DNA of 64,000 nucleotides from Branchiostoma floridae (GCF_000003815.2 NC_049989.1:11425273-11489272); one strand, 5' to 3'; numbered from the stretch's first letter, positions 23,601 to 34,030 are shown. A program made the numbers and translations. The notes: a model not told the origin generated them from the sequence alone.

Positions 23601-26600
23601 ATGATTGTGATATAGCTCTATCATTGTTCTCCTTTCTTCTTCAGCTCAAATCATATTGGGTACTGACACTAAGGGGCAATTTGAAAACCACTGGGGTATG
23701 GACACTTCAGGGGTATGAACACTACTGGGAACCGACACTACTGGTCTTGAGATACAGATACTACTTGGGTACAGACACTATTTGAAGTATAGTAATGAGG
23801 GTTAACGCACACTTCTTGGTATACAGAATGATACTTCGATGGAATCAGACACAACTGGGGGTACGGACACTACTAGGAATACAGACTCTTATAAAGGCTG
23901 GCAGCAAAATACACAGACATGCTCAGGAAAGACACAGGCCTTGAAGTTGACAACGTACAATGAGTAATGATTGACAGGGAAGCATGGGCAGCCATCACAA
24001 CTCGAGACCGGATGGACTCGACATAAGCAAGCAAGTAAGCAAAGGGGCACAAACACTAGTACTGGGGGTACGGAAACAATTGGAGGTACGGACACAATTG
24101 GGGTATGGACACTTACTGGGGGTACAAACACTGCTGGGATTACGAATACTAATCGGGGTACTGACACTTCTGGTGGTACGGACACTACCAGGTGTCAGTG
24201 GTCTTTATTAAGAAATGGTGACTAGTACAGGTTTTTTTTTTCTTACAGACTCTTGACAGAGGTGGTACAGAACTTCCAGCTGTCTCTAGAAGAGATCACT
24301 CTCATTGTCTCTCCTGAAAAGGTCATCCTGAAGAACTATGTTGAATCTGAGCCTGGTAAGTACTGCCTGTTAAGCAAAACTCACACAAAAATTTTGAAGG
24401 GTCAGGGTTTATATTTGTAGGAAGAGGTGTTGATATTTATAATGTGATGTGCATGTACATGTAGGTAGACATGTTAATTTGTAATTTCTTTAGAATATCA
24501 TTTACATTTCCAAATCATCATCATCATTATCCTGGCGTGCTGGTTGCCCGGATGGCCATGACTCTCTTCCTCCATCCTTCTCTATCCTCCATAGCCTTGG
24601 GCAGTTCTTCAGCCGAGCAACCAGAATCATCACAAATTTGATGTACATATGTTTTGCATGCCTCTAATCCAAATGTTTTTGTTAATATCTAATGATAGCT
24701 TGTAATAAAATAATTTTTTCTTGACTCCAGGAAGAGTAGAAACTTACTAGAAAGCATCATCATCATGATAGTATTATTTTGCAATGGTTTGTCATGTTGC
24801 ATGTGTATGTGTGAATGATGAATACCCTGATAAATAAACACCATTGACGTCAGTATGTACTTCTCTGCAGACCCAAGCAAAGTGCTCCACACTCAGATGA
24901 GCCTAGCAGCAGAAGAGTTTGACTACTTCCAGATAGGAGTGGATACAGAACTCACCTTCTGTCTCAAGGAACTCAGGGTATGTAGGAAGATCCTGAAACC
25001 ATAGATTGTCTTAAATGGGTCATCTTATCTAGGTGTTATTTCACTTTTCTAGGTGTTACAGTCAAACCTGCCCAACACGACCACCCGGGGGACCGGGAAA
25101 AAACGGTCGATTTGGACAGGTGGTCGCTGAGAAGAGTATCGACTCAAAACATGCCCGATGCAAAGTATAAATGGTTTCCGTTGTGTTGAATGGCAAATAG
25201 CAAGCACACTGCACGCACGCAAAGAAGCGACACGCACACTGTAAACTGTAAATTTAACCCAAAAATCCGACGCAAACTGGCCGATTTCGGCACAAAATCG
25301 CGCTAGTTATCATAAAAAACCGATGAATACCTCAATTTTGAAAATGATGCGGTCGTTATTGGTCCCAATTTGGGCCGGTCGCGGTCGCGTTGGCCAGGTG
25401 GTCGTTGAGAAAAGGTCGCTTAATGCTTACGTCAATGGGAAAATAAATCGGGACCGAGAAAAAGCGGTCGAAATGGCCAGGTGGTCGCTGAGAAGAGGTG
25501 GTCGCTCGGGCAGGTTTGACTGTATTTCAAAGATTACAGAGTCTTGGACCTTTTCCCTACTTGAGGCCAATCTGTGCAACTGTGTTTGTGTTGAGCACAG
25601 CAGCAGAAGACTGCTAAAAAGATGCAGCAAAACCTCTTATTTAAATTTTTTGATAAAACATTTACTTAACTGTGCAAGATAACCTGAAATATTTGACCAT
25701 TTACAAATCTAGAGTTTCTTGAGTTACTGTTATACTGTGTATAAACTACTACCTGAATTGTCTAACTTTCATTGGCACATTTACTTTGTAATTTTAGGTT
25801 TCTGAAGTGTAATTCAAACCTGAATGCTTACTATTCCCTCATGAAAATTAGCTCTGATTTGTTCTAATCACACTAATCTCTTTTTTACAGGCCATCTTAG
25901 CCTTTGCAGAGGCAGCAGGCATGCCCCTGTCCCTGCACTTTGAAACAAGTGGCAAGTAAGTACAACTATTTAGGCCTAGGAAACAAAATGTTGTGTTTCC
26001 TTTTTGTCCTGAAAAAGTAGGTTCGATAGGTAGGGATTATTTTTTTATTGTATTTTTTAGATTCTAGCCAAAACTCAAGTGGTGCAATACAGTTTAACAA
26101 AGTTTAACTAAATTCATGCACTAATAGTTTCAATATCAAACTTTAATTTTGTGCAGAATGGTTCCAAATCTGTGGATACATTTATTCTTTATTAGATAGG
26201 ACAAGCAGTTTTTTTTAAATTACAGTTTTTGGCTCACCCCTCAAAAAAGGCCAGCGTTGGGAGGTTCTTCTAGGGTCAGTTGGGAAACAGGAACAAAACA
26301 CAACAACTTTTCCTTAGGCCGTAACCTCTTTATATAATACTGTCATTTTGTCATATTGAGCAAAAGTCAAGAAAACATAGAAACAATGTTAATTGATCTG
26401 TTCCTCCGAATCATTCAAGATATGCTCTACTTTTTACTCCTAGACCTATAGTATTTTCATTGGAGGGAGACCCTGCCTTTGATGCAAACTTTGTGATGGC
26501 GACATTAGCTGATCTTGGCTCCACTCAAGGTTCACAATCATCTCAACAACAAGCTATCAACAGACCTGGGACATCAATGGCTGGAACCTCAAAAACAAAA

Positions 26601-29214
26601 AGGTGATATCTGTTTTCCTGCACTTTAAATGTTAGCAACAAGATTTCTGCTGTCTCATCAGCCTTAGCATCTGTATCAATGATCATTTGAGGATAAAACA
26701 GAAAATATTGGAAGACAAGTGTTGTTTCTTTCGCTTTGATTTGAATTTTTATTGCAAGTTTGTACCTTGAATCTTTTGCGTTTTGTTTGAATACAGAACA
26801 GTGAAGAAGACGCAGCAACAAGGCAGTAAGAGGAACGAAAGTGACATAATGGAAAATAGAAGATTCCAGGCAAACAGGCAGCCAAACAGGTGACAAACCA
26901 TAGTTAAGCTCTTACTTGAGGGATTATCCCACCTCAAATGTCCTTGTGTCATTAAAGAAAACTATAATTCAATGTCTTACAAGAAGAGCTACCTTCAACT
27001 GTTGTCAGGAGTAAAAGCACCTCTGCAGTTCCAGAGCAAGCTGCAAAGGGACCAAATAAACCTACACCACTTCTTCCTCATGCAGAAGCTATCTGCCTCC
27101 AAGAAATCAAGACTGTTGCATGTTCAGGAGTAAAAGATACAGAAACAAAACATTAAGTTCAGCTGCAGTATCAAGACCTTGATCTCCATTTAACATAATG
27201 GCACACACTCACATACACAGTCACACAGAGACATATATACACATGCACACACATGCACACACACACACACACAGAGACATATATACACATGCACACACAT
27301 GCACACACACACAAACATTTAAAAAAACAATACATCCATTTTTTCATGGTAAATATTACTTGATAATGAGCAGTATGTGTATATCATTCTTAGGAAAAAT
27401 AATGTACTAGGAGAATTATTGGTTAGGAACTTCAAGGAAGATGATGGAAATGAAAAACTGTCTTGATCTTACATGCAAAAGTACCATGAAGTCTGAAGAA
27501 ACATATGGACAAGCTAACCTCACTGCAGAACAAAAAAACAGGCAGACACAGAAAAATGTTCCACTACCCCTTATGATAGTTTTGAACATCATTCCCATAA
27601 TGTTCCTGTGTATATGTCAGGTCCTGTGCTGGTGGGAACAGCTTCTTGCCAATGGACAGTGGGTTTGATGACATGATGAATGATGGGATGGATGATGTCA
27701 TAGCCATGGGAGCCAATGAGATGGAGGCAGCTATGTCCCAGGAAACAGAACAACAAAGGTATGGGTAAAAACGATAGTACAATTAATCATGATTAGTACC
27801 TTTCCCTATAAGAATTTATCAAAATGCAATGTTGTGGTATTAACTTTCTTCCACTTGTAGCTGAAATGACCACGTTATTGTAAAATTTCTGAAATGACCT
27901 CCCTTATCCTTGAGCTCATAAGTGACATGTAGTCTTAACCAAATTAAAGTAAAATTCCTTCCCTGTAATACATTAGGAATGGTACATCCCGACATGAGGC
28001 TTCTCCTGAGAGGTCTGCTAGCCCAGAGATCCCGCTGGAGTTAGGAAAAAGACCCCGAACTCAGTAAGTCTGGTAGAGCTCTTGATTGTGTGCTTGCCAT
28101 GTTTTGTTTTGTTTTTACTTCTACAATACTCACTTAATATCAGCCAGTTCTTTTCTAACTAATTTAACAACGTCTAACAACATCTTTAAAGTTTTATGGG
28201 TTTACTGTATATTTCTATTTATTCCAAAGTTATCCTGATGAGAAGCCCACATCACATGACCAGTCACATGATGATGTTTCCATGGTGATGGAAGAGGAGG
28301 GAGAGGAGGAGGAGGTACTTGTACCAGGCACACCTCCTAGCAAAAGGGTAGGGACAGATACAGCTTGTTACATTCAGTGAGGAAAACTCTTCAAGCAAAT
28401 TGTTCTCTGGACTGAATCTGCCATCTAATATACCTAAGGCATAGGTCCCAATTGCACTGGTGCCCGTCAGGGATGTAGCCCCAGCAGAGCTCCGAAGCAG
28501 CAACTTTGTCCCCGTGGACTACGGGATACCAGGGGTATCTCTCGGTGTTTCCCTCGGGTACGTCATGGCGTCTATTTTTGACCAGGTTTCAAGTTTATTT
28601 TAAGTCTGACCTAAAATTAACCTGGTGCCCACCATGCCTTAAAAATACCCCGGGATCCCCAAGGTGTCCCACAAGTGCCACAAAATCGGCCTTAAACTGC
28701 CTGTCAAGGCTCATTTCATTTTTTACAATTGAGACCTTAAAGCCTAAGCAACAAAAATATGAAATGTATTCAGTGATACTTAAGCTTTAGCCTCACTTCT
28801 GTATGATCCAAATGAAAGTTTCTCCATGATGCATGTCAAAAGGAAATAGTTAATGCCTTCTTTAAGAAGGTTATTTTTTTGGTGCCCTTGATTTTAATTT
28901 GAAACATTGACGTTGACTTTATAAGATCTTGATATACTTTACAAGCAGAGGTTTGGCTCTGGTCTTTTTTACTTGATTTTAGGCATTTTTTATATTGTGC
29001 TCTTTTCCAAAAACACATCAAAAACAGCCAGAGAAGAATCACAAATTGAGTCAGGCTTATATGCTTTTGACATAACTTTTAATTGTTTGTATTTCCTTTC
29101 CAGTTTCGCTCCATGTTCTTTGGGATCTCCTCCCAGTCTCAGGCCACACAAGCACCAGCAGAGACAGCAGACACAGCTGAGGTCCTGTGTGAAGACACAG
29201 ACGATGAAGACTGA
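8675..29214 (+). CDS. RAD9: Cell-cycle checkpoint protein RAD9 (9-1-1 clamp subunit)
   Basis: RAD9 with RAD1 and HUS1 forms the 9-1-1 DNA-damage clamp, and its C-terminal tail recruits TopBP1 to activate ATR. Fourteen exons: 8675-8708, 9018-9088, 19920-20072, 20919-21030, 23463-23562, 24249-24355, 24871-24977, 25891-25955, 26444-26602, 26797-26889, 27621-27758, 27977-28063, 28230-28347, 29104-29214. They total 1455 nt in one frame, 484 residues, longer than human RAD9A/B because of the tail. The PCNA-like region (about 1-270) shows [44 protein letters not shown] and FCLKELRAILAFAE. The tail has the [20 protein letters not shown] segment, [15 protein letters not shown], and an acidic end (CEDTDDED) like the CK2-phosphorylated end of RAD9A. 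It cannot be assigned to the A or B vertebrate copy. Exon 10 is basic and could be optional. Intron 2 holds a 10.5-kb transposon. Confidence 0.96.
9362..10174. repeat. Left terminal inverted repeat of the KDZ element
   Basis: It matches the reverse complement of 19098-19888 over almost its full length, with small indels. The outer end carries a local palindrome (TTTTATCAGATA ... TATCTGATAAAA, 9369-9401) absent from the right copy. The inner end has the hairpin CAGCACGTC-AA-GACGTGCTG (10131-10150). An open frame on the minus strand here recurs on the + strand of the right copy and is a by-product of the inverted repeat. Confidence 0.85.
10175..10540. other. Inner flank of left terminal repeat
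   Basis: Non-coding element sequence, including ATAATAGCCTTTATTGCAC near 10338. No gene or repeat unit is supported. Confidence 0.4.
10541..11690. repeat. Left subterminal tandem repeats with GTGCGGACCCGCAC palindrome
   Basis: Units of about 190-210 bp start near 10541, 10734, 10945 and 11555, the third running into the gap. Each has TTGCTAAAAG, a T-rich run, TATCGTTTGTTATA, GCCGTTATCATG, then GTGCGGACCCGCAC followed by GCTTTGACG. The motif is at 10605-10618 (variant GCGCGGACCCGCAC), 10810-10823 and 11632-11645. It is an inverted repeat of GTGCGG with a 2-base spacer. More units probably lie in the N run. Confidence 0.8.
10971..11531. other. Assembly gap (N) inside tandem repeats
   Basis: 561 N flanked on both sides by the same ~200-bp repeat unit, so the gap is probably repeat collapse. 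Confidence 0.99.
11691..12101. other. 3' flank of the NRF1-like transposon gene
   Basis: AT-rich, no credible frame. It holds a short TACTACTAC / CATACATACATACA simple repeat (11795-11835) and would contain the 3' UTR of the minus strand gene. Confidence 0.45.
12102..13303 (-). CDS. NRF1/EWG-like DNA-binding protein encoded by the transposon
   Basis: Two exons, 12739-13303 and 12102-12481, join in phase (CTTG|GTGGGT donor, AAAATAG acceptor) to about 314 residues. Residues ~5-65 ([20 protein letters not shown], then [10 protein letters not shown] and [17 protein letters not shown]) and ~118-185 resemble the NRF1/EWG DNA-binding/dimerisation domain. The second part keeps its hallmark order: [25 protein letters not shown], a R-T-x-E-Q-K motif, [26 protein letters not shown]1 binds palindromic GC-rich sites as a dimer in the nucleus. 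The second exon adds octapeptide repeats (DTTGENGQ) and an arginine/lysine-rich tail ending [11 protein letters not shown], which could act in nuclear import or DNA contact. A TATA box lies 40 bp upstream. Its role in transposition (end binding or transcription) is inference. The NRF1 resemblance is recognised by eye, not by search. Confidence 0.85.
12310..12465 (-). repeat. 24-bp coding minisatellite
   Basis: About six 24-bp units (GGTGGTGTCCTGGCCGTTCT type on the + strand) encode [24 protein letters not shown] on the minus strand, within exon 2 of the NRF1-like gene. The units differ at few bases, so the expansion or homogenisation is recent. Confidence 0.9.
13343..13349 (-). promoter_or_regulatory. 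TATA box of the NRF1-like gene
   Basis: TATAAAA on the minus strand, 40 bp upstream of the ATG at 13303. It would put a start site about 10 bp before that ATG, which supports this start codon. Confidence 0.6.
13350..14656. other. Spacer between the two transposon genes
   Basis: Non-coding. It has two GATCATGGTAA repeats near 13412 and 13437, and a CACACACGCACACACGC run near 14352. The 3' UTR of the transposase gene should lie in its right part. No further gene seen. Confidence 0.45.
14657..17851 (-). CDS. KDZ-superfamily transposase (Kyakuja/Dileera/Zisupton)
   Basis: Three exons, 16759-17851, 15195-16509 and 14657-14942, have proper GT/AG borders and give 897 codons in one frame, including 422 N bases. 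The family mobilises DNA by a DDE-type RNase H-fold reaction. The N-terminal ~365 residues carry CSC and CIHC cysteine pairs and a SWIM-like zinc motif ([17 protein letters not shown]). Exon 2 begins [19 protein letters not shown] and has [20 protein letters not shown]. After the gap come [20 protein letters not shown] and [17 protein letters not shown], where YDNAC is the KDZ counterpart of the second catalytic aspartate. Exon 3 has [16 protein letters not shown], where E is the likely third catalytic residue. The first aspartate presumably lies in the gap. Related genes occur widely in metazoa near HMGXB3-like proteins. Confidence 0.88.
15366..15787. other. Assembly gap (N) inside the transposase exon
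   Basis: 422 N. The frame is the same on both sides. The core region before YDNAC, where the first catalytic aspartate of the family is expected, is hidden here. Confidence 0.99.
17884..17890 (-). promoter_or_regulatory. TATA box of the KDZ transposase gene
   Basis: GGGTATAAAAGGCGG on the minus strand, 33 bp upstream of the first ATG (17851). This implies a very short leader, so initiation at the second in-frame methionine (residue 7) is also possible. Confidence 0.65.
17913..18428. repeat. Right subterminal tandem repeats with CCAAT boxes
   Basis: Five units of about 95-118 bp begin near 17917, 18033, 18129, 18235 and 18330. Each contains GAGCGCCCTGAGATCCTG, then CCGATTGGT (an inverted CCAAT box), ACACCAAA, and a GGTGCAGGGCGC / GGCAGAGCGCCCT stretch. 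They lie directly upstream of the transposase TATA box, so they may act as enhancer repeats, transposase-binding repeats or both. Confidence 0.85.
18429..19097. other. Inner flank of right terminal repeat
   Basis: Non-coding element sequence. AACGTCACAGCGTGC (18654-18668) repeats the inner edge of the right terminal repeat (about 19104), so a short subterminal duplication is present. Confidence 0.5.
19098..19888. repeat. Right terminal inverted repeat of the KDZ element
   Basis: The counterpart of 9362-10174. Its outer end GATAAAAGCTCCTTG stops 31 bp before RAD9 exon 3. The inner hairpin is CAACACGTC-TT-GACGTGCTG (19123-19142), slightly decayed relative to the left copy. Confidence 0.85.
20110..20462 (+). 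mobile_element. MITE, CAGGGCTCGAAAT family, copy 2
   Basis: CAGGGCTCAAAATA at the left and TATTTCGAGCCCTG at the right are flanked by the 5-bp duplication CTTCA (20105-20109 and 20463-20467). The internal ACCTGCAC motifs match the other copies. It lies in RAD9 intron 3, 37 bp after exon 3. Confidence 0.9.
21088..22913. mobile_element. 1.8-kb TA-flanked non-autonomous DNA transposon
   Basis: Inverted ends CTCTCATGTCCCTAATAAAC and its complement GTTTATTAGGGACATGAGAG are flanked by TA on both sides (21086-21087, 22914-22915), as in Tc1/mariner-type insertions. Just inside are further repeats of the GGTATGTTTATTCCGG type. No transposase frame is visible. It fills much of RAD9 intron 4. Confidence 0.8.
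23655..24195. repeat. Degenerate minisatellite, GGGTACGGACACTACT type
   Basis: Short units around GGTACNGACACTACTGG of roughly 17-24 bp recur at 23655-23890 and, after a break, 24055-24195 in RAD9 intron 5. Open frames through it (VSVPP-type repeats) arise from the repeat and are not genes. Confidence 0.8.
24520..24645 (-). mobile_element. LINE 3' end fragment
   Basis: On the minus strand the sequence reads [20 protein letters not shown] and stops soon after, followed by an ATG/CAT simple repeat. This is the usual C-terminal end of a LINE reverse transcriptase ORF followed by a microsatellite tail. It lies in RAD9 intron 6 and is 5'-truncated. Confidence 0.55.
25059..25522. mobile_element. 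Tc1/mariner-like MITE
   Basis: Inverted ends CAGTCAAACCTGCCC and GGGCAGGTTTGACTG are flanked by TA on both sides (25057-25058, 25523-25524). The interior has repeated GGTCGCTGAGAAGAG / GGTCGATTTGGACAGGTGG blocks. Related words (CTTAATGCTTAGGTCAACGGG) occur near 22480 inside the larger TA-flanked element. No frame. Confidence 0.85.
25956..26443. other. RAD9 intron 8
   Basis: AT-rich intron sequence between RAD9 exons 8 and 9. No repeat, frame or RNA gene is recognised. The other RAD9 introns beyond the elements listed (20463-20918, 22914-23462, 25525-25890, 26890-27190, 28348-29103) are likewise featureless. Confidence 0.5.
27199..27312. repeat. CA-rich microsatellite
   Basis: ACACACATGCACACAC units, with ACAGAGACATATATACACAT occurring twice 46 bp apart. 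It lies in RAD9 intron 10. The small frame across it is low-complexity and not a gene. Confidence 0.9.
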
Positions 29215-30166
29215 CCTGATGAACCTTGTTGCTGTCCCACTTTATCTACACATTTTAAAACAATTTAGTGTAAATACTACATGTACATATTAAAAGAATG
29301 AGGAGGCAGTCTTTTATGAAAAAGAACGGACGGTTATGTACTACAAAATAGTTACTCCATTTATCACGACATTGGTACAGCTGTTTTTCAACCTGAGAGT
29401 GTTTTGTTCTCGAGGAATTTGTGTTAGCTTCCTGTATGCTGTACTCATTATGTATTATTGTCTTTCAACAGTAAAAGCTATTGTACTTAGTGTTAATGGA
29501 ACATAAGACATATCAAGTACTTGATTTAGTACACAAGAGACCAGAATGCTAGAGTTTATCTATGTGTGTTTGCCTAAAAGCATTACATTATGTTCTCAAG
29601 CACAGTGTCTTCGTGATTCATTTTTCCACGTATAACTCTGATAACTGTAGATTCTACATTATGCATCCTCATTGACACATGTAACAATGATTTAACGATG
29701 ATTGTAGATTTGACCAAAGAAGCTGAAGTAAGGGGAAAATTTCGTACTGTGAACCCTCTGTCCAACATTTTGATGGATCATGAGGAATATGACATGACCA
29801 GTTTAATTTTTTACCAGTTGAAGGCTTGTTGAAATACACTGGTGTAGAATCTCCCTGGTATGTTTGCATTCTTTATCTATATCTGTTACAAGGCGACATT
29901 TTAGAACATACTTCACTGCAAATGGGTCCCAAACCTGGTGCATGTAATTCCAGTCTTTTATTACAATTTGGCACTGTGCTATATCTTCAAGTGTGTCCGT
30001 TGCAGCTGCCAGACTCTGTGTTTGGATATTGGTCATTTGGTGAGCCGACTACTCTCTTCACAGCGTGGGGTTGACTTACGAGGAGCTTATAAAAGTGGCT
30101 GCCATTCAGCGCTAACTTAGGTGACCTCAACACAACAGTAATTGCCCCAGATGCAAATACCATATG
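29215..30166. other. RAD9 3' UTR and downstream DNA
   Basis: No frame with coding character. No perfect AATAAA was found close to the RAD9 stop, so the 3' end is not placed. Confidence 0.4.
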
Positions 30167-30480
30167 CATATGCAGGTTAGTGCAGGTAATATTGGAGCTG
30201 TTCAGGTATTTCGCCTGCACTAGTACATGTACTGGGTTTATATATACATATACTATACTGTAGGTGTACTGTGGGTTTTTTAGCAGCTTTATTGACTGTT
30301 ACTACTTTTGAAGTATAAAGAAATACATTGTACAATGGTAATGGCAATGGTTTCTGAACATATTTTCGATTGATCAATACTTCCTAAATTCTGAGAGGTG
30401 CAGGTAAAATTTTTCTACTGCAGGTAATTTCCAATGTTACCTTCACCAGTGCAGGTATGCAGCAAAAAGTATTTCTACTC
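30167..30480 (-). mobile_element. MITE, CAGGGCTCGAAAT family, degenerate copy 3
   Basis: Reverse orientation. CATATGCAGGTTAGTGCAGG, the ATAGT-core and GTTACCTTCACCAGTGCAGG are recognisable, but the terminal GGGCTCGAA bases are lost at both ends. No target duplication. Confidence 0.75.
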
Positions 30481-31294
30481 TTATTTCTTAAGTGTAGTGG
30501 GTTCTTAATGATGCTAAAGGTGTGGCTGTGGGAAGTCCATTTCCTATCCAAGGGATAGCCCTAACAAAAGCTCATTTTCACCTGAGTGAAGTGAGGAAGT
30601 CGTGTAAAGTGCATTTTCCAGGCCTAACAACAGATTCCAACCCAAAACCTCACGTTATGGGTCGAACATTAAGCCACTTCCCCCCACAGTGTAGCGAGGC
30701 CCCCTGGTGGAAGAGCAGTAACATTGCAGCTGAGGCAATGGAACCTGAGGACATCTTGATTATTACTTCAAGCACCACAGTAGTCAACCTAGGATTGATG
30801 TATTCATATTTTCTTATAAATATTGTGGAATGGAGCTCGTTGCCATCAACTTTTGTAGGAGAACCCTCATTCTATGGATGACATCAGTATTCGCATTGAT
30901 TTTCGCAAGATCTTGGGCAAATAAATTTTCACCTCGGCGATACTCCACATACTGAAAACGGGAAAATCTGTTGCAAACTGATCTAAGTTTTATTGCAAAA
31001 TGCCTTACATGTAAATAGACATTTTCACATGTACATCTTTTGTTTCGTGGTGACTGTGCTATCAAATATGTTGGAATAAAGGTATACTAAAAGGTATACT
31101 ACTATAAAGGATAAGTGGCAACATCTGGTATGAAATTTGTTCAGCTACAATGTAAATATGAGTGTTTAACGTTATATATCAGTCACTGCTAGCGAGATTA
31201 GCAGCCTTATTGGCAATCTTATTGAATACAAAATATAGGCATCTTCTTGATTTGCCAAACTTGTTTTTAGTGCACACGATATTACATGTGGCTG
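30481..31294. other. Intergenic DNA between RAD9 and PPTC7
   Basis: No gene recognised. Between 30530 and 30720 is a stretch (AAGTCGTGTAAAGTGCATTTTCC) resembling 23054-23080 in RAD9 intron 4, probably a dispersed repeat. Confidence 0.4.
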
Positions 31295-31393
31295 TTTAGC
31301 ACCAAGGACAGGTATGCTCGCTTTGGTGTTCAGCGCCAGGGACAAGTTTGTTTAGCTAATGATTGGGCGGTGTTCAGCACCAAGGACAGGTGC
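31295..31393 (+). promoter_or_regulatory. Cluster of three RE1/NRSE-like sites
   Basis: Sites at 31295-31315 (TTTAGCACCAAGGACAG core), 31329-31349 (TTCAGCGCCAGGGACAA) and 31373-31393 (TTCAGCACCAAGGACAG). Against the RE1 pattern NTYAGMRCCNNRGMSAG, the first and third match at all positions and the second at all but one. All are in the same orientation, with starts 34 and 44 bp apart and dissimilar spacers. RE1 is the binding site of the REST/NRSF repressor. The nearest promoter downstream is PPTC7. Binding is inference. Confidence 0.6.
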
Positions 31394-32097
31394 ATGTGCC
31401 TTTAATACCTTTGGTACCATCCTCGGGAAGAAGGCGACGCTTAACAATGAAAGAATGCAGGAATCACTTCAAACACCTAGTCGTGGCGACCGTAAATCCT
31501 ACAGCAATCGACACGGCTATCTAATTGTTCGCAAGATTTCTTGTTGACGCCCCCCCTCCCCAACTTGCGCAACCCTGATATCGATTCGACAGGTCATGCG
31601 ACCAGAGGGCGAATAAAAGCTAGAAAATAATGGATGCCACGTTATTCACTAACGCTGATTCACTAACTGTAAAACTTGAACAACAAACTTCAGGGAGGTT
31701 GAAAGTTAAAAGAACAAAACGCCTCCTTGGACATCGGACGTCTTTTCACGACACCGTGGCAATCTGATTGCTCACGGTCTCACAGCGACCCCTAGTGACC
31801 AGAAATCAAAATGCAGGGTAAAATATTTGCAGGGTAGGTGTTAATCAATAGGCTACCATTGGTCATTGTAGGTATCATCTTTACCAATGAGAATGCTGAA
31901 GACATTGTCAAATTGAGAAATCACAGATAAGAAACAAAAACTTTCCGCCTGGAATAATGTTAATGGTAATAATGGTAACATTACATGTAATAACAATTTT
32001 GTCCGCAAGACGGCGTTTCTGCATCACCCACCATAACATTTCACCGTGTTCTCACCATTTACCGAACACGGTTACCATTTGACGCAGATCAACTCAG
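31394..32097. other. Intergenic DNA between the RE1-like cluster and a Harbinger-like element
   Basis: No gene recognised. It includes CAGCGACCCCTAGTGACC near 31785, a phrase also seen at 21960 inside the TA-flanked element (CCAGTGACCCCTAGTGACC), so part may be repeat-derived. Confidence 0.4.
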
Positions 32098-32100
32098 TTA

Positions 32101-32969
32101 GGCCACATTGATTTGATTATATGGATGACATCCGCGCTCGCACCAATTTTCGGCCATTTCCACAAAAAAAAAGTTTTCGACCACACAATAAATTGTGCAA
32201 AGCAGCTGTAAAATGAGCAGAAGTATTCCGTAGATTGAAAAAAAAAGTATCAGAAAACAGATAACTAATGCCATACAATGCCCAAATGAATCTGAAGTCA
32301 AAGAATAAGATGTGAAAGGACAGAAAGAAAAAAATCTATTGTTGGTTGGGGGAGGTACCAGTACAGAAAATTCAGGTCCAGAGGATCATTTCCAGGTCCG
32401 GACATGAACCTTTACCTGATTGTCTGTGGAAACTTGAGAACTGGCAATACTCAAAACAATGGTAATTGGTCAATTGTGCTACAAATGAATCTGTTTGGTA
32501 GATTATTGGACTCCCACTGCATTTTAAAATCCCATCTCCATGTAATAAAGGCTAACTGTCTCTGTACCTTTGACTGTAGAAACTTGGTGCAATTGACTAT
32601 AAACTCTACTTGACTTCGCTCTTGTTGTCTTCTTGGCCCCCCTGTTAGACCCCAAATCGCTGCCGACATAGTGTGTCCATTTTGTAATTGGCGAAACCTG
32701 TTCCTCTGGGTTTTTTTTCAGGTCTGTTTTTTTCGGATTGGTCCAAGAAGAAAAAAATGTTTTGCACCCGTATGATGTACTGGTCCCTACACCTAACTGT
32801 TGGTATACCATACTATGTGTGTTTAGTCCTATGTTCAACCTTCCTGGCCACTTTGATTTCATACTGAAGGCAACTTTTTTTTTTGGCCAAACTTTTTTTT
32901 TATTCGCTCGCTCGCATCAGTTTTGGAGTTCCCGGAGGATGTCATCCATATAATCAAATCAACATGGCC
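32101..32969. mobile_element. PIF/Harbinger-like non-autonomous element
   Basis: Inverted ends GGCCACATTGATTTGATTAT and the complement of ATAATCAAATCAACATGGCC continue through ATGGATGACATCC on both sides. TTA flanks both ends (32098-32100, 32970-32972). No transposase frame. Related, more decayed ends occur at 33540-33600 and 41150-41215. Confidence 0.8.
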
Positions 32970-32972
32970 TTA

Positions 32973-34030
32973 GTATACAAAAATATTACTAGTGATTGCC
33001 GAATTGCATATTAGCCATTTGGCAGGAGAAATTGATTTTTGTTTACTTGCTAAGTATATAACGGCACTGCAAGTGAGTTTAGGTCATAAAATGTTTTGCA
33101 AGACTTGTTACACTCTTTTTTTTTCAAATTTGAGTAAACTTTTGTATTCCATTCATTTTATATGTAACGTTGCGCGTCTTGAAGGAGAATTATAAAAGCA
33201 CTTTTTCTTGGCAGTCAGAAAATGTATTTAACAGTGGTGCCGATTTGTGCACAGCATGATACAGGCATGAAAAGAGGTGAGCTCTTGTAAATTTACTTTT
33301 TCTTTTTTTTTTCTTAAAGAAATGCTAAACTTATTCTGTCATAATTATTATAATGTTGACACCAGTGTCACTTACTGCACCACAACGTTATATTATATAT
33401 ATATCCCTCAAGACAGGAATAAAAGTCTTGTTTGTTGTAGCGTCATATATTTCATCATTCCAATTCATGTTCCAAGCTTTATTGTCTTTAAATTTGAAAA
33501 TTTAGGTATGATCTTTTTTCATTGCCCACCTTGTCATTTTTTCATACGGTCGCATTAGATTTGGAGTGTGCATAGGATGCCATCCATAAAATTTGCCTTA
33601 GAATTTTAGTTAGATAGCTTCAATACACAGTACAGTCTAGTCTGATGCAAAATTTCAAAGGCATAGCAAGTCGTTCAGTGTAATGTAACCAGTTGATAGG
33701 ATTGACCAAGGTCCTTTGACTGGCCAAGGACATTGAATTTAAATCTGTGAGTTGACAATTTTTTTCGCACAAAGTCTGTGTAACCAATCTGGGCCAGAGT
33801 AGAGTAACACTGAACTTCTACCAAGCTTGCTTTTTTGATAAACGAGCCATTCAGTCACCAAGATCAGACCTATTCATGTTATCTGCCACTTGCTATCGTT
33901 ACTAACGTTACTTACATCTTTGCCGCGCACCACAAGTGTAGTATTTTATGTTTATTAATCAGCTGATGACCAGAACGTGCTGCCCATATAAGGGCATGCA
34001 GGAGTAGGCGTTGTCTCATTACGCAATCCA
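32973..34030. other. Intergenic DNA upstream of PPTC7
   Basis: AT-rich. Around 33540-33600, CATACGGTCGCATTAGATTT and GGATGCCATCCATAAAATTTG resemble one end of the 32101-32969 element family. No gene. Confidence 0.4.

Noticed and set aside
23889-24225. Valine/proline-rich repeat frames on both strands
   Set aside because: They arise from a degenerate minisatellite within RAD9 intron 5.
27198-27410. Histidine/threonine-rich 70-codon frame
   Set aside because: It is translation of a CA microsatellite.
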